The notes: generated by a model from the letters alone, not told the origin. DNA of 7,951 bases from JADJXV01 sp964527785 (GCA_964527785.1 CAZGNO010000131.1:1-7951), one strand, 5' to 3'. Numbered from the stretch's first letter, positions 1-6,476 are shown. Numbers and translations are program-made.

Positions 1-355
1 TTACTTGCCAAATTATGGATATTTACCGCAACAATTATTTTTGTCTCAGCACTTATATACGCACCGTTTGGTAACCCGTCGGTCGGCAAATGGAGTATAT
101 TTATTCCTATTTGGGTTTGGTATTGAATCGGGGGTAGTACTTCTACTCCGAACAGGTTAATAATTCTTACATTCATATTCACAGGGTTTTCCATTGTGAA
201 TGTGAGTGTTGTATTTGCAGTTGTTGGCTGTGGGGAGAGGGTAATCAAGCCGAATGATGAGCCAATGTTTTCTTCCTCCACTGCTGTCTCCACATTCCCT
301 TATACACACTCATTATTGCGATCGAGTCCACGTTGGCTCCCAAATCCTTACCGCC
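1..355 (-). pseudogene. C-terminal T9SS sorting-domain fragment of a secreted protein
   Basis: On the minus strand the frame from 299 down to 3 is open and reads as a type IX secretion C-terminal sorting domain. It has a short acidic linker (VEEENIG), then SPQPTTANTTLTFTM, then VRIINLFGVEV, then GINILHLPTDGLPNGAYI, which follows the usual pattern SPNP...F...I.N..G..V...G.....L..G.Y. In this family the domain sends an exported protein through the T9SS outer-membrane translocon and is cleaved off. The frame leaves the window at base 1, and one or a few C-terminal residues may be missing. Upstream there is a stop at 300-302. Another frame (302-355, reading KDLGANVDSIAIM) may continue the protein if one base has been lost near 300, but it stops at 356-358. 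No start codon or main domain is present, so this is most likely a decayed remnant. A sequencing frameshift is the alternative. The domain call is fairly firm; the upstream extension is weak. Confidence 0.6.
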
Positions 356-447
356 CTAACGTATAGCTTTTTATTAGCTATTTTCAGTCAGGTGGTAATC
401 AGTGCATCGTATTCACAAAACTCTGCATATCAAAAAACACTTCTTTC

Positions 448-478
448 TTTGACAGAGTACAACAAAATCGTAGTTTCG
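448..478 (+). promoter_or_regulatory. Bacteroidetes-type promoter candidate for radA
   Basis: TTTG at 448-451 is followed after 19 bases by TAGTTTCG at 471-478. The described Bacteroidetes primary-sigma promoter is TTTG near -33 and TAnnTTTG near -7 with about this spacing; the -7 element here has one mismatch. It would start transcription about 30 bases before the radA start codon. A TTGACA also lies at 449-454, but no good TATAAT follows at the right distance. Found by eye only. Confidence 0.35.
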
Positions 479-514
479 GAGTTAGAATACTAATTTATTA
501 TCTTTTATTGAGAA

Positions 515-1864
515 ATGATGAAAGTAAAGACCCGGTATGTTTGTCAAACGTGCGGTGCTGTCTCGTCTGGCTGGGCGGGAAGATGCCATGTATGCGGTAC
601 ATGGGATAGCATTATAGAAGAAATCACCGACAAAGCTCCAAGCAAAAAAAGCTCCGGGAAGGCATCATCCATCGTGATGCTCAAAGACGTGGACAGTTTG
701 CAAACAAAACGGATTCGCACGGGGATTGACGAACTCGACCGTGTACTCGGCGGCGGGATTACCCCCGGTTCGCTGATTTTGGTAGGCGGTGACCCAGGCA
801 TCGGAAAATCTACGTTGATGCTGCAAATGTGTTCACAAATCGAGGATTCGCAACCGCTTTACATTACAGGTGAAGAGTCATTATTCCAGATAAAACTTCG
901 GGCTTCACGATTAATTGGGATTCCCGATACACTGCAATTGATGGCTGAAACCGACGTAAACAGAATTTTAGATGCTATTCGTTCTACAAAAGCAAAAGTT
1001 GTGATTGTAGATTCAATCCAGACTGTTCACAGCGAGCAAATAGAATCTACAGCCGGAAGTATTTCGCAAGTTCGTGAATGTGCAGCAATGCTCATGCAAG
1101 CAGCTAAGCAATCCGGCACAGCAATTTTCATCGTCGGACACGTTACCAAGGAAGGAATGATTGCAGGACCAAAGGTTTTGGAGCACATGGTGGACACTGT
1201 TATTCAATTTGAGGGCGAAAAAACGTATTCTTACCGGATTCTGCGTGCTATTAAGAATCGCTTTGGCTCTACCAATGAAATTGGAATCTTTGAAATGGCA
1301 GAAGAGGGTTTACGGCAAGTACCGAATCCTTCTGAGATTTTTCTGGCACAGCGCAATCAGCAAGATTCAGGCACTGCGATTATCGCTACGATAGAAGGAA
1401 CAAGACCGCTCCTTCTGGAAGTGCAAGCACTCGTAACACCGACAAACTATAATGTTCCGCAGCGCACACCGACCGGCTTCGACCTACGCCGGCTCCAAAT
1501 GATCCTCGCAGTTTTGGAAAAACGTCTTGGCTTGAAATTCGGTGAATACGATGTATTTGTGAATGTTGCCGGAGGTGTTTCACTCGACGACCCCGGTGTT
1601 GATTTGGGTGTAGCAGCTGCTTTGGTCAGTTCTTTGCGCGACAATCCGCTTGACCCAAGTATGGTGCTGATGGGTGAGATTGGGCTTACAGGTGAGGTTC
1701 GTCCTGTATCGGCAGTCGAGCAACGTCTTACTGAAATTCAGAAACTCGGTTTTACAAGTGTCATGCTTCCTTCGTCAAATTTTGCCAAATTACCCAAGCA
1801 ATTCGATATTAATTTAATCCCTGTAGAACGGATTTCACTGGCATTAGCGCAGCTAATTGCGTGA
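515..1864 (+). CDS. radA: DNA repair protein RadA (Sms), RecA-like branch-migration ATPase
   Basis: RadA is a RecA-paralogue ATPase that helps process recombination intermediates and extends strand exchange by driving branch migration. The 449-residue product has the whole family layout: an N-terminal four-cysteine zinc finger (Cys10, Cys13, Cys24, Cys27); a RecA-like core with Walker A GDPGIGKST at 92-100 and Walker B VVIVDS at about 162-167; the RadA-specific KNRFG motif at 247-251; and a C-terminal Lon-protease-like domain from about 280 to the end. Length is normal for the family. Two in-frame ATGs lie side by side at 515 and 518, either of which would give a correct N-terminus; the Shine-Dalgarno site is weak. 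The next gene on the same strand begins 63 bp downstream, so co-transcription with the sigma factor is possible but unproven. No anomalies were seen. Confidence 0.97.
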   Translation: MMKVKTRYVCQTCGAVSSGWAGRCHVCGTWDSIIEEITDKAPSKKSSGKASSIVMLKDVDSLQTKRIRTGIDELDRVLGGGITPGSLILVGGDPGIGKSTLMLQMCSQIEDSQPLYITGEESLFQIKLRASRLIGIPDTLQLMAETDVNRILDAIRSTKAKVVIVDSIQTVHSEQIESTAGSISQVRECAAMLMQAAKQSGTAIFIVGHVTKEGMIAGPKVLEHMVDTVIQFEGEKTYSYRILRAIKNRFGSTNEIGIFEMAEEGLRQVPNPSEIFLAQRNQQDSGTAIIATIEGTRPLLLEVQALVTPTNYNVPQRTPTGFDLRRLQMILAVLEKRLGLKFGEYDVFVNVAGGVSLDDPGVDLGVAAALVSSLRDNPLDPSMVLMGEIGLTGEVRPVSAVEQRLTEIQKLGFTSVMLPSSNFAKLPKQFDINLIPVERISLALAQLIA

Positions 1865-1927
1865 GCACTGAGTAACTATTTTCACACATTTTTAAAAAAT
1901 ATTCTAAAGAAAAGGGAACAAAAAACG

Positions 1928-2581
1928 ATGAGCCAAAGTAAAAGAGCTAATAAAAGCGATACTATGCATCTAAATCATCTCACAGACGAAGAATTAATGG
2001 CAGAATTTGTATCCGGTGTTGAACTTGCTTTTACGGTTTTGATGCGCAGACACAAGGATAAAGTAATCAACTATCTTTATCGGTTTATTGGAAACTACGA
2101 CGATTGCTATGACCTTGCTCAAGAAGTTTTTGTAAGGGTGCATCGCTACAGAAGTAATTATAATTCCACAATAAAGTTTACAACGTGGATTTATACAATG
2201 GCAGCGAACCTAGCCAAAACTGAACTAAACCGGTACTGGAGAAAAAATGCGGTCTCGATAGAGAGACAGGGCGAGGATGAAAATCAAACATGGGAATTCG
2301 CCGATAAAAAAACGTTTCAGCCGGATGAGCGGATTGACCAGACAACTATTTCCCAACGGATTCAAGGTGCACTAATGATGATCTCACCTACGCACCGCGA
2401 ATTGATAATTTTAAGGGATATTGAAGAATTCAGTTACGAAGAAATTGCAGAAATTACGAAATGTGAACTTGGAACGGTAAAGTCTCGGTTGAATCGAGCA
2501 AGGAAAATGATTCGAGTACATTTGCAAGATATTTACAATGACTATTTTGGCAGTAAACAATCGGAAGAAGAAACACAGTAA
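1928..2581 (+). CDS. ECF-type (sigma-70 family) RNA polymerase sigma factor
   Basis: The 217-residue protein has the two domains expected of an extracytoplasmic-function sigma factor. Region 2 spans about residues 20-105, with the core-binding helix DLAQEVFVRVHR at 62-73 and the -10 recognition segment FTTWIYTMAANLAKTELNR at 84-102. Region 4 spans about 142-203, with a helix-turn-helix around FSYEEIAEITKCELGTVKSR (168-187) that would read the -35 element. The linker between them is acidic. ECF factors direct RNA polymerase to a small regulon and are usually held inactive by an anti-sigma factor; the membrane protein 72 bp downstream is the candidate. The chosen ATG at 1928 has a purine-rich GGGA about 13 bases upstream. 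An alternative ATG at 1964 (Met13) would keep both domains. The regulon and the inducing signal cannot be read from this window. Confidence 0.93.
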   Translation: MSQSKRANKSDTMHLNHLTDEELMAEFVSGVELAFTVLMRRHKDKVINYLYRFIGNYDDCYDLAQEVFVRVHRYRSNYNSTIKFTTWIYTMAANLAKTELNRYWRKNAVSIERQGEDENQTWEFADKKTFQPDERIDQTTISQRIQGALMMISPTHRELIILRDIEEFSYEEIAEITKCELGTVKSRLNRARKMIRVHLQDIYNDYFGSKQSEEETQ

Positions 2582-2653
2582 CTGTTAATCATAAAGAGTC
2601 AATTATCTTAACCATTAGAAAATGATACAATTATACTTTTATATTTCAATACG

Positions 2654-3208
2654 ATGAATACGCCCTTAAATTTCGATGAAATGCCATCTGAAGAGTGGAG
2701 AAAGCTAAAGCAGTTTGTTGACGCTTCGGATGCAAAAAAGAATACGCCTGCTATGGACGATGAATTTGAAGAATCCGTCATAACCAAAATTTTGGTTTCT
2801 TCGCTTATTCCTGTTACTGCGCCTGATAGTTTCGAAGATGAAGTAATGCGCAGAATAGCTTCCGAAGCACAGCCAACTGCCAATCCGACTAGCGGATGGG
2901 AACGCATTACAAACGCGCTTCGTACTCGTACTGCTGCTGTCATCGGTATCGTAGCCCTTATTTCAGGCGGAACTTTAAGTATTTATACACTTAATCAAGA
3001 GAGCGCAACACATATTGCACCCCTCAAACAGAACATTGAAACTGAAATTGACCTTTCTCCCGTTCCTGTACAACTAGATACACGATTCGAGAAACAGCCC
3101 GCACCACAAGAAAAATCAAAAGCATCAACCGTGAAATCGGACAGCAGCAAACTTCCGATACCGGGCAAAAAGACACCTCAACCACCGACAGACGAAGATT
3201 TGTTTTAA
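2654..3208 (+). CDS. single-pass membrane protein, candidate anti-sigma factor
   Basis: The 184-residue product is not a clear match to a named family that I recognise. What is visible: an acidic N-terminal part (1-60) with no zinc-binding HxxxCxxC motif; a segment TAPDSFEDEVMRRIA (55-69) like the stretch seen before the membrane helix in many anti-sigma factors; basic residues at 90-92; one hydrophobic helix at about 93-112; then about 70 residues rich in Pro, Lys and Ser. The positive-inside rule puts the N-terminus in the cytoplasm and the Pro-rich tail in the periplasm. Its place directly after an ECF sigma gene on the same strand, plus this topology, suggests an anti-sigma factor or other regulatory partner. 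That is inference from position and shape, not from a family motif. Start ATG 2654 has no obvious Shine-Dalgarno site. A strong terminator follows the stop codon. Confidence 0.72.
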   Translation: MNTPLNFDEMPSEEWRKLKQFVDASDAKKNTPAMDDEFEESVITKILVSSLIPVTAPDSFEDEVMRRIASEAQPTANPTSGWERITNALRTRTAAVIGIVALISGGTLSIYTLNQESATHIAPLKQNIETEIDLSPVPVQLDTRFEKQPAPQEKSKASTVKSDSSKLPIPGKKTPQPPTDEDLF

Positions 3209-3234
3209 CACTCACCTTAGTCGCCCCCACAACT

Positions 3235-3269
3235 AAAACCCTAAAGGTCAAACTTTCAGGGTTTTTTTT
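3235..3269 (+). terminator. Rho-independent terminator after the sigma/anti-sigma genes
   Basis: The left arm AAAACCCTAAAG (3235-3246) pairs with CTTTCAGGGTTTT (3253-3265) around the loop GTCAAA, with one bulged C, and eight Ts run from 3262 to 3269. It sits between two convergent genes, 27 bp after the plus-strand stop and 23 bp before the ruvB stop. On the minus strand the hairpin is followed by only four Ts, so it may also serve ruvB, more weakly. Confidence 0.85.
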
Positions 3270-3291
3270 GTTGTAAGAAGCAGTTTTAGTT

Positions 3292-4323
3292 TCACTCCTC
3301 AAATAAGCTCTCCGGCTTGCCCCTTCTCAGCCCAAAATGCCGATATGCCAATTCCGTTGCCTCACGCCCACGCGGAGTACGGTGCAAAAACCCTTGCTGA
3401 ATCAGGAATGGCTCATATACTTCTTCGATAGTTCCCGCTTCTTCACCTACAGCCACAGCAATCGTATTCACACCTACAGGACCGCCACCGAATTTCTCCA
3501 TAATCGTGAGGAGTATCCGCTTATCCATTTCATCCAAACCGAACTCATCCACTTCGAGAGCGGCAAGTGCCATTTGCGCAATGTCTTTTGTGATTGTCCC
3601 CGTTCCCTTCACTTCTGCGAAGTCGCGTGTGCGACGCAGCAAGCGATTGGAGATACGCGGAGTTCCACGCGAGCGGGATGCAATTTCCATAGCTCCTTCG
3701 TCTTCAATCGGCACACCGAGTAAATTCGACGAACGCTTCACAACCGAAAATAACTCCTGCGGTTCGTAATAATCCAAACGGTTAATTACCCCGAATCTCG
3801 ACCGCAGAGGGGCTGTCAGAAGCCCAGCCCTTGTCGTAGCCCCTATTAATGTAAACCGAGGAATGGTAAGCTGAATAGACCGTGCTGCCGGACCTGAATC
3901 AATCATAATGTCCAAACGGAAATCTTCCATCGCGGAATAGAGATACTCCTCCACCACCGCCGAAAGACGATGAATTTCGTCAATAAACAGAATATCACCT
4001 TCGTTCAAGTTTGTGAGCAGCCCTGCCAAATCCCCGGCTTTTTCCAAAACCGGTCCGCTTGTAGCTTTAATTTCACTTCCCATTTCTTTGGCGATGATAT
4101 AACTTAACGTTGTTTTCCCAAGCCCCGGAGGTCCGGTTAGCAGCACATGATCCAATGCCTCGCTGCGTTTTCGGGCTGCGCTAATGAATATTTTCAGGTT
4201 GTCAACAATTTTCATTTGACCCGTAAAATCATCGAATGAACTCGGGCGGAGCGATAAATCCAAATCCTCCTCCACTACTCGCTCCGGTGATGTGGATTCG
4301 GAGCGCGGCGGTGCTTTTGCCAT
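3292..4323 (-). CDS. ruvB: Holliday junction branch-migration DNA helicase RuvB
   Basis: RuvB is the AAA+ motor that forms hexameric rings on DNA at a RuvA-bound Holliday junction and drives branch migration before RuvC cuts. The 343-residue product has Walker A GPPGLGKTT at 64-72, Walker B ILFIDEIH at 111-118, sensor 1 in TLIGATTRAG at 158-167, the arginine-finger stretch LRSRFG at 173-178, and a C-terminal winged-helix DNA-binding domain ending in the characteristic FLHRTPRGREAT. Length is typical. The ATG at 4321-4323 is preceded on the minus strand by a good Shine-Dalgarno GAGAAGG (complement of 4331-4337), unusual in a window with mostly weak sites. ruvA and ruvC are not adjacent, which is common outside the proteobacteria. 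The gene is convergent with the sigma/anti-sigma pair and divergent from the repeat-flanked transposase. Confidence 0.97.
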   Translation of the reverse strand: MAKAPPRSESTSPERVVEEDLDLSLRPSSFDDFTGQMKIVDNLKIFISAARKRSEALDHVLLTGPPGLGKTTLSYIIAKEMGSEIKATSGPVLEKAGDLAGLLTNLNEGDILFIDEIHRLSAVVEEYLYSAMEDFRLDIMIDSGPAARSIQLTIPRFTLIGATTRAGLLTAPLRSRFGVINRLDYYEPQELFSVVKRSSNLLGVPIEDEGAMEIASRSRGTPRISNRLLRRTRDFAEVKGTGTITKDIAQMALAALEVDEFGLDEMDKRILLTIMEKFGGGPVGVNTIAVAVGEEAGTIEEVYEPFLIQQGFLHRTPRGREATELAYRHFGLRRGKPESLFEE

Positions 4324-4419
4324 TACTTACCCTTCTCGGTATATTCAAAATTCGTATCTTTACCTGCAAAAATGCTAAAATTTTATTGAATGCTATTAGA
4401 CTTTCATAAAGGTAGATGG

Positions 4420-4653
4420 AATCCCGTTAGGGATGAAATATCGGTAGATAATACGAATCATGACAACTAAATCCCGTTATGGATGAAATATCGGTAGAAT
4501 GCATATATCGTATAATGACAAAAATCCCGTCAGGGATGAAATATCGGTAGAATGCATATATCGCATAAAGTCTAAATCCCGTAAGGGATGAAATATCGGT
4601 AGATAATACGAATCATGACAACTAAATCCCGTTAGAGATGAAATATCGGTAGA
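4420..4653 (+). repeat. left array of five hairpin repeats (REP-like)
   Basis: Five copies of a 29-bp unit lie at 4420-4448, 4470-4498, 4523-4551, 4575-4603 and 4625-4653. Each has a hairpin ATCCC-GTTA-GGGAT (loop GTTA, GTCA or GTAA) followed by a conserved tail ending ATATCGGTAGA. Copies 2 and 5 each carry one stem mismatch (TGGAT, GAGAT). Spacers are 21-24 bp and not unique: the first and fourth (4449-4469, 4604-4624) are identical, and the second and third are near-identical, both starting ATGCATATATCG. A possible relic tail (AAAGGTAGA) precedes copy 1 at 4408-4416. The array fills most of the 365-bp gap between ruvB and the transposase gene and points towards that gene. No other gene was seen in this gap. 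Confidence 0.95.
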
Positions 4654-4688
4654 TAAAATATTATTATAAAAACATCAATCGAGAAAAT

Positions 4689-5150
4689 ATGGTTAACACA
4701 TATACTCAAATTCATCTACATATCGTTTTTGCGGTAAAATACAGACAAGGACTCATTCACAATTCATGGAAAGATGAATTATACAAATACATTACCGGTA
4801 TTATTCAAAAGAATAATCACAAATTACTCTGTATCAATGGGATGCCTGACCATATTCATATACTTATAGGTTTGAGACCCGCTCAATCAATTTCAAATTT
4901 ATTACAGGATATTAAGGCAGATTCTTCACAATGGATCAATCAAAAGAATTTTTTTAAAATAAAATTTGAATGGCAAGAAGGTTATGGTGCTTTTTCTTAT
5001 GGAAAATCACAACTTAACGATGTAATCACGTATATCGAGAAGCAAGAGGAACATCACAAGAAGATAACATTTACAGAAGAATATCGAAAGCTTCTTCAAA
5101 AATTTGAAATTGATTATGATGAAAAATACATATTTAAAGAATTGATTTAG
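4689..5150 (+). CDS. tnpA: IS200/IS605-like HUH/Y1 transposase (TnpA, possibly RAYT-like)
   Basis: This 153-residue protein is a single-domain Y1 transposase, the type that cuts and rejoins single-stranded DNA at hairpins through a 5'-phosphotyrosine link. The HUH metal-binding motif is DHIHILIG, with His55 and His57. The expected catalytic tyrosine is Tyr115 in VITYIEKQEEHH, and Gln119, four residues later, matches the third metal ligand in IS200/IS605 TnpA. The N-terminal strand IHLHIVFAVKYRQ and the GYGAFSYGKSQ stretch are also standard for the family. Length is normal and all key residues are present, so the enzyme is probably active. The start ATG at 4689 has only a weak GAGAAAA upstream. 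It is AT-rich compared with radA and ruvB. No tnpB accompanies it. Flanking arrays of hairpin repeats suggest these are its DNA substrates; that is inference. It may be a classical IS200-like element or a domesticated RAYT. Confidence 0.92.
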   Translation: MVNTYTQIHLHIVFAVKYRQGLIHNSWKDELYKYITGIIQKNNHKLLCINGMPDHIHILIGLRPAQSISNLLQDIKADSSQWINQKNFFKIKFEWQEGYGAFSYGKSQLNDVITYIEKQEEHHKKITFTEEYRKLLQKFEIDYDEKYIFKELI

Positions 5151-5163
5151 TATGATGTTATAA

Positions 5164-5342
5164 CCAATATTACATCCCTGACGGGATTTCTGACAAATGA
5201 AAACGTTTTGCTACCGATATGACATCCCTAACGGGATTTCAAAGCACTTTGAATACGTTTTGCTACCGATATGACATCCCTAACGGGATTTCAAAGCACT
5301 TTGAATACGTCTTACTACCGATATCTCATCCCTAACGGGATT
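5164..5342 (-). repeat. right array of four hairpin repeats, inverted relative to the left array
   Basis: Copies lie at 5164-5188 (degenerate tail CCAATAT), 5211-5238, 5263-5290 and 5315-5342. Read on the plus strand each is CTACCGATAT, three variable bases, then the hairpin ATCCC-TAAC-GGGAT, the reverse complement of the left-array unit. The three bases between tail and hairpin (TGA in two copies, TCT and TTA in the others) differ from the left array, so the two arrays form separate subfamilies. Spacers are 22-24 bp; the last two are near-identical and carry a second palindrome, TCAAAG-CA-CTTTGA (5239-5252, 5291-5304). The array fills the gap between tnpA and the ABC gene; its last copy ends 17 bp before the ABC start codon. 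Confidence 0.93.
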
Positions 5343-5359
5343 TTTTGGATAAATATATT

Positions 5360-6334
5360 ATGAATACAATCAACGTTCAAAACCTGACCAAAATATACCG
5401 TTCCCATGTGCGGCAGGAGGGTTTGAAAAACTCGATACGCTCGCTGTTTCACAGGGAATATAAGGAATACACTGCCGTAAATGACGTGTCGTTTTCGATA
5501 GCAGAAGGTGAACTCGTCGGTATGCTCGGTGCGAACGGTGCGGGGAAAACCACGATACTGAAAATGCTGTCGGGTTTGCTTACTCCTACCTCCGGCACGG
5601 CAACCGTGATGGGCTTTATCCCCTGGCAACGTAAAAATGACTTCCGTAAGAATTTTTCGATTGTTATGGGGCAGCGCAATCAACTGTGGTGGGATTTGCC
5701 TGCCGCCGATTCGTTCCTGTTGAACAAGGAAATTTACGGTATCCCCCAAGACCTATTCCAAAAGCGTCGTGATATGCTTGCAGAACGCCTGGACGTAGCC
5801 GATAAACTCCATGTGCAAGTGCGGCGGCTTTCGCTTGGCGAACGGATGAAATGCGAACTTATAGCAGCACTCCTCCACTCACCCAAAGTTATTTTCTTAG
5901 ACGAACCGACCATCGGACTCGACGTGGTAGCGCAGCACGCGCTCCGTGAGTTTATCGCAGATTTCAACAAGGAATCATCCACCACCATCATCCTGACAAG
6001 CCACTACATGGACGACATCGAGCGGCTCTGCAAACGGGTGATGATTATTGACAACGGCAAGCTGATGTTCGACGGCGCGCTCTCGATGCTTGTGGAACAG
6101 TTTGCAGCCGAGAAAATGCTGACCATTAAATTCACCGAAAAAGTAGAGAAGCACGAACTGGAAGCAATGGGCGTAATCACCGACTATGCCGCCGAACAGG
6201 CATCGCTCCGCATCCCCCGCGCAAAGATTGCTGCGGTTGCGGGCGAGTGTCTGGGTAGGTTTCAGGTTGCCGATATTACTATTGAGGAAGTGCCGATTGA
6301 GGATATAATCCGGCAGATTTTTAGTAGGGAGTGA
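5360..6334 (+). CDS. ABC-2 type transporter ATP-binding protein
   Basis: This is the cytoplasmic ATPase subunit of an ABC exporter of the ABC-2 type; the substrate is unknown. Counting from the ATG at 5360 it has 324 residues, with Walker A GANGAGKTT at 57-65, a Q-loop in VMGQRNQLWWDLP (102-114), the signature LSLGERMK at 157-164, Walker B VIFLDEP at 177-183, a D-loop at 186-188 and the switch His215 in LTSHYMDD. The insert GLKNSIRSLFHREYKEY near the N-terminus and the QRNQLWWDLP Q-loop are, from memory, typical of the COG4586 subgroup, which normally works with two ABC-2 permeases encoded next to it. No permease gene is present in this window. A TTG at 5345 would add five residues, but homologues begin near NVQNLTK, so the ATG is preferred. 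The last 45 bp of the locus recur downstream at 6477-6521. Confidence 0.93.
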   Translation: MNTINVQNLTKIYRSHVRQEGLKNSIRSLFHREYKEYTAVNDVSFSIAEGELVGMLGANGAGKTTILKMLSGLLTPTSGTATVMGFIPWQRKNDFRKNFSIVMGQRNQLWWDLPAADSFLLNKEIYGIPQDLFQKRRDMLAERLDVADKLHVQVRRLSLGERMKCELIAALLHSPKVIFLDEPTIGLDVVAQHALREFIADFNKESSTTIILTSHYMDDIERLCKRVMIIDNGKLMFDGALSMLVEQFAAEKMLTIKFTEKVEKHELEAMGVITDYAAEQASLRIPRAKIAAVAGECLGRFQVADITIEEVPIEDIIRQIFSRE

Positions 6335-6336
6335 GA
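6292..6336 (+). repeat. direct repeat, copy 1: 3' end of the ABC ATPase gene
   Basis: This 45-bp stretch, which codes for the final PIEDIIRQIFSRE and the stop, matches 6477-6521 at 41 of 45 positions. The two copies are 185 bp apart and enclose three copies of the hairpin repeat. Confidence 0.9.
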
Positions 6337-6360
6337 ATTTTTCTACCGTTGTGATTTCTT

Positions 6361-6388
6361 CTACCGATATGACATCCCTAACGGGATT
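6361..6388 (-). repeat. solo hairpin repeat, right-array type
   Basis: CTACCGATAT followed by GAC and ATCCC-TAAC-GGGAT matches the 5211-5238 copy base for base. It lies 27 bp after the ABC stop codon. A partial TTCTACCG at 6341-6348 may be the remains of another tail. As a GC-stemmed hairpin after a gene it might affect the 3' end of the transcript, but it lacks a T-run. Confidence 0.9.
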
Positions 6389-6396
6389 AAAACAAT

Positions 6397-6424
6397 TTCC
6401 AGTTAGGGAATACATATCGGTTGA
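6397..6424 (+). repeat. diverged hairpin repeat, opposite orientation to its neighbour
   Basis: TTCC-AGTTAG-GGAA followed by an ATATCGGTTGA tail aligns with the left-array unit. The outer stem pair has changed from A-T to T-A, so pairing is kept, while one inner pair is lost. With the 6361-6388 copy it forms an inverted pair, like a BIME arrangement. Confidence 0.7.
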
Positions 6425-6444
6425 AATGTTGTCTCACAATTTCC

Positions 6445-6475
6445 TTTAGTCCCGTAGGGACGGCATATCGGTGGA
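6445..6475 (+). repeat. diverged hairpin repeat with compensated stem
   Basis: GTCCC-GTA-GGGAC at 6449-6461 followed by GGC and ATATCGGTGGA is the same unit with a three-base loop. The outer stem pair is G-C where the consensus has A-T, a paired change that keeps the hairpin intact. Confidence 0.75.
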
Positions 6476-6476
6476 A

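Larger units (their letters stand above)
4420..5342. mobile_element. IS200/IS605-like tnpA bracketed by inverted arrays of hairpin repeats
   Basis: The segment holds, in order, five direct copies of a hairpin repeat, a single-domain HUH/Y1 transposase gene, and four copies of the same repeat in opposite orientation. IS200/IS605 elements have subterminal hairpins recognised as single strands by TnpA, and RAYT enzymes (TnpA_REP) are typically flanked by REP palindromes in opposite orientations; this locus shares that design. No tnpB, terminal inverted repeat or target duplication was seen. The borders given are the outermost repeat copies and may not be true element ends. Whether it is a mobile insertion sequence or a resident RAYT-like gene cannot be decided from one copy. 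Confidence 0.65.

Noticed and set aside
254..493. 79-residue plus-strand open frame before radA
   Set aside because: Its first part lies opposite the T9SS sorting-domain frame and the rest overlaps the radA promoter region; the product has no recognisable motif.
3024..3302. minus-strand open frame over the anti-sigma candidate and terminator
   Set aside because: It is antisense to a better-supported gene, crosses the terminator hairpin and shows no protein-family character.
3337..3769. plus-strand open frames within ruvB
   Set aside because: They are antisense shadows of ruvB with no independent motif support.
4420..4653. CRISPR array (29-bp repeats with 21-24-bp spacers)
   Set aside because: Spacers are duplicated within the array, the repeats vary in loop and stem, the same unit occurs inverted and solo elsewhere, and there are no cas genes. 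A transposase-linked hairpin repeat explains it better.
5151..5344. tnpB gene or omega-RNA beside tnpA
   Set aside because: The gap is too short for tnpB, is filled by repeat units, and shows no RuvC-type or zinc-finger coding sequence.
5345..5359. TTG start adding five residues to the ABC ATPase
   Set aside because: The ATG at 5360 gives the normal family N-terminus, and the TTG would begin immediately after the last repeat copy without a ribosome binding site.
5315..5749. 144-residue minus-strand open frame within the ABC gene
   Set aside because: It is a shadow of the ABC coding frame; the plus-strand frame carries all ABC motifs.
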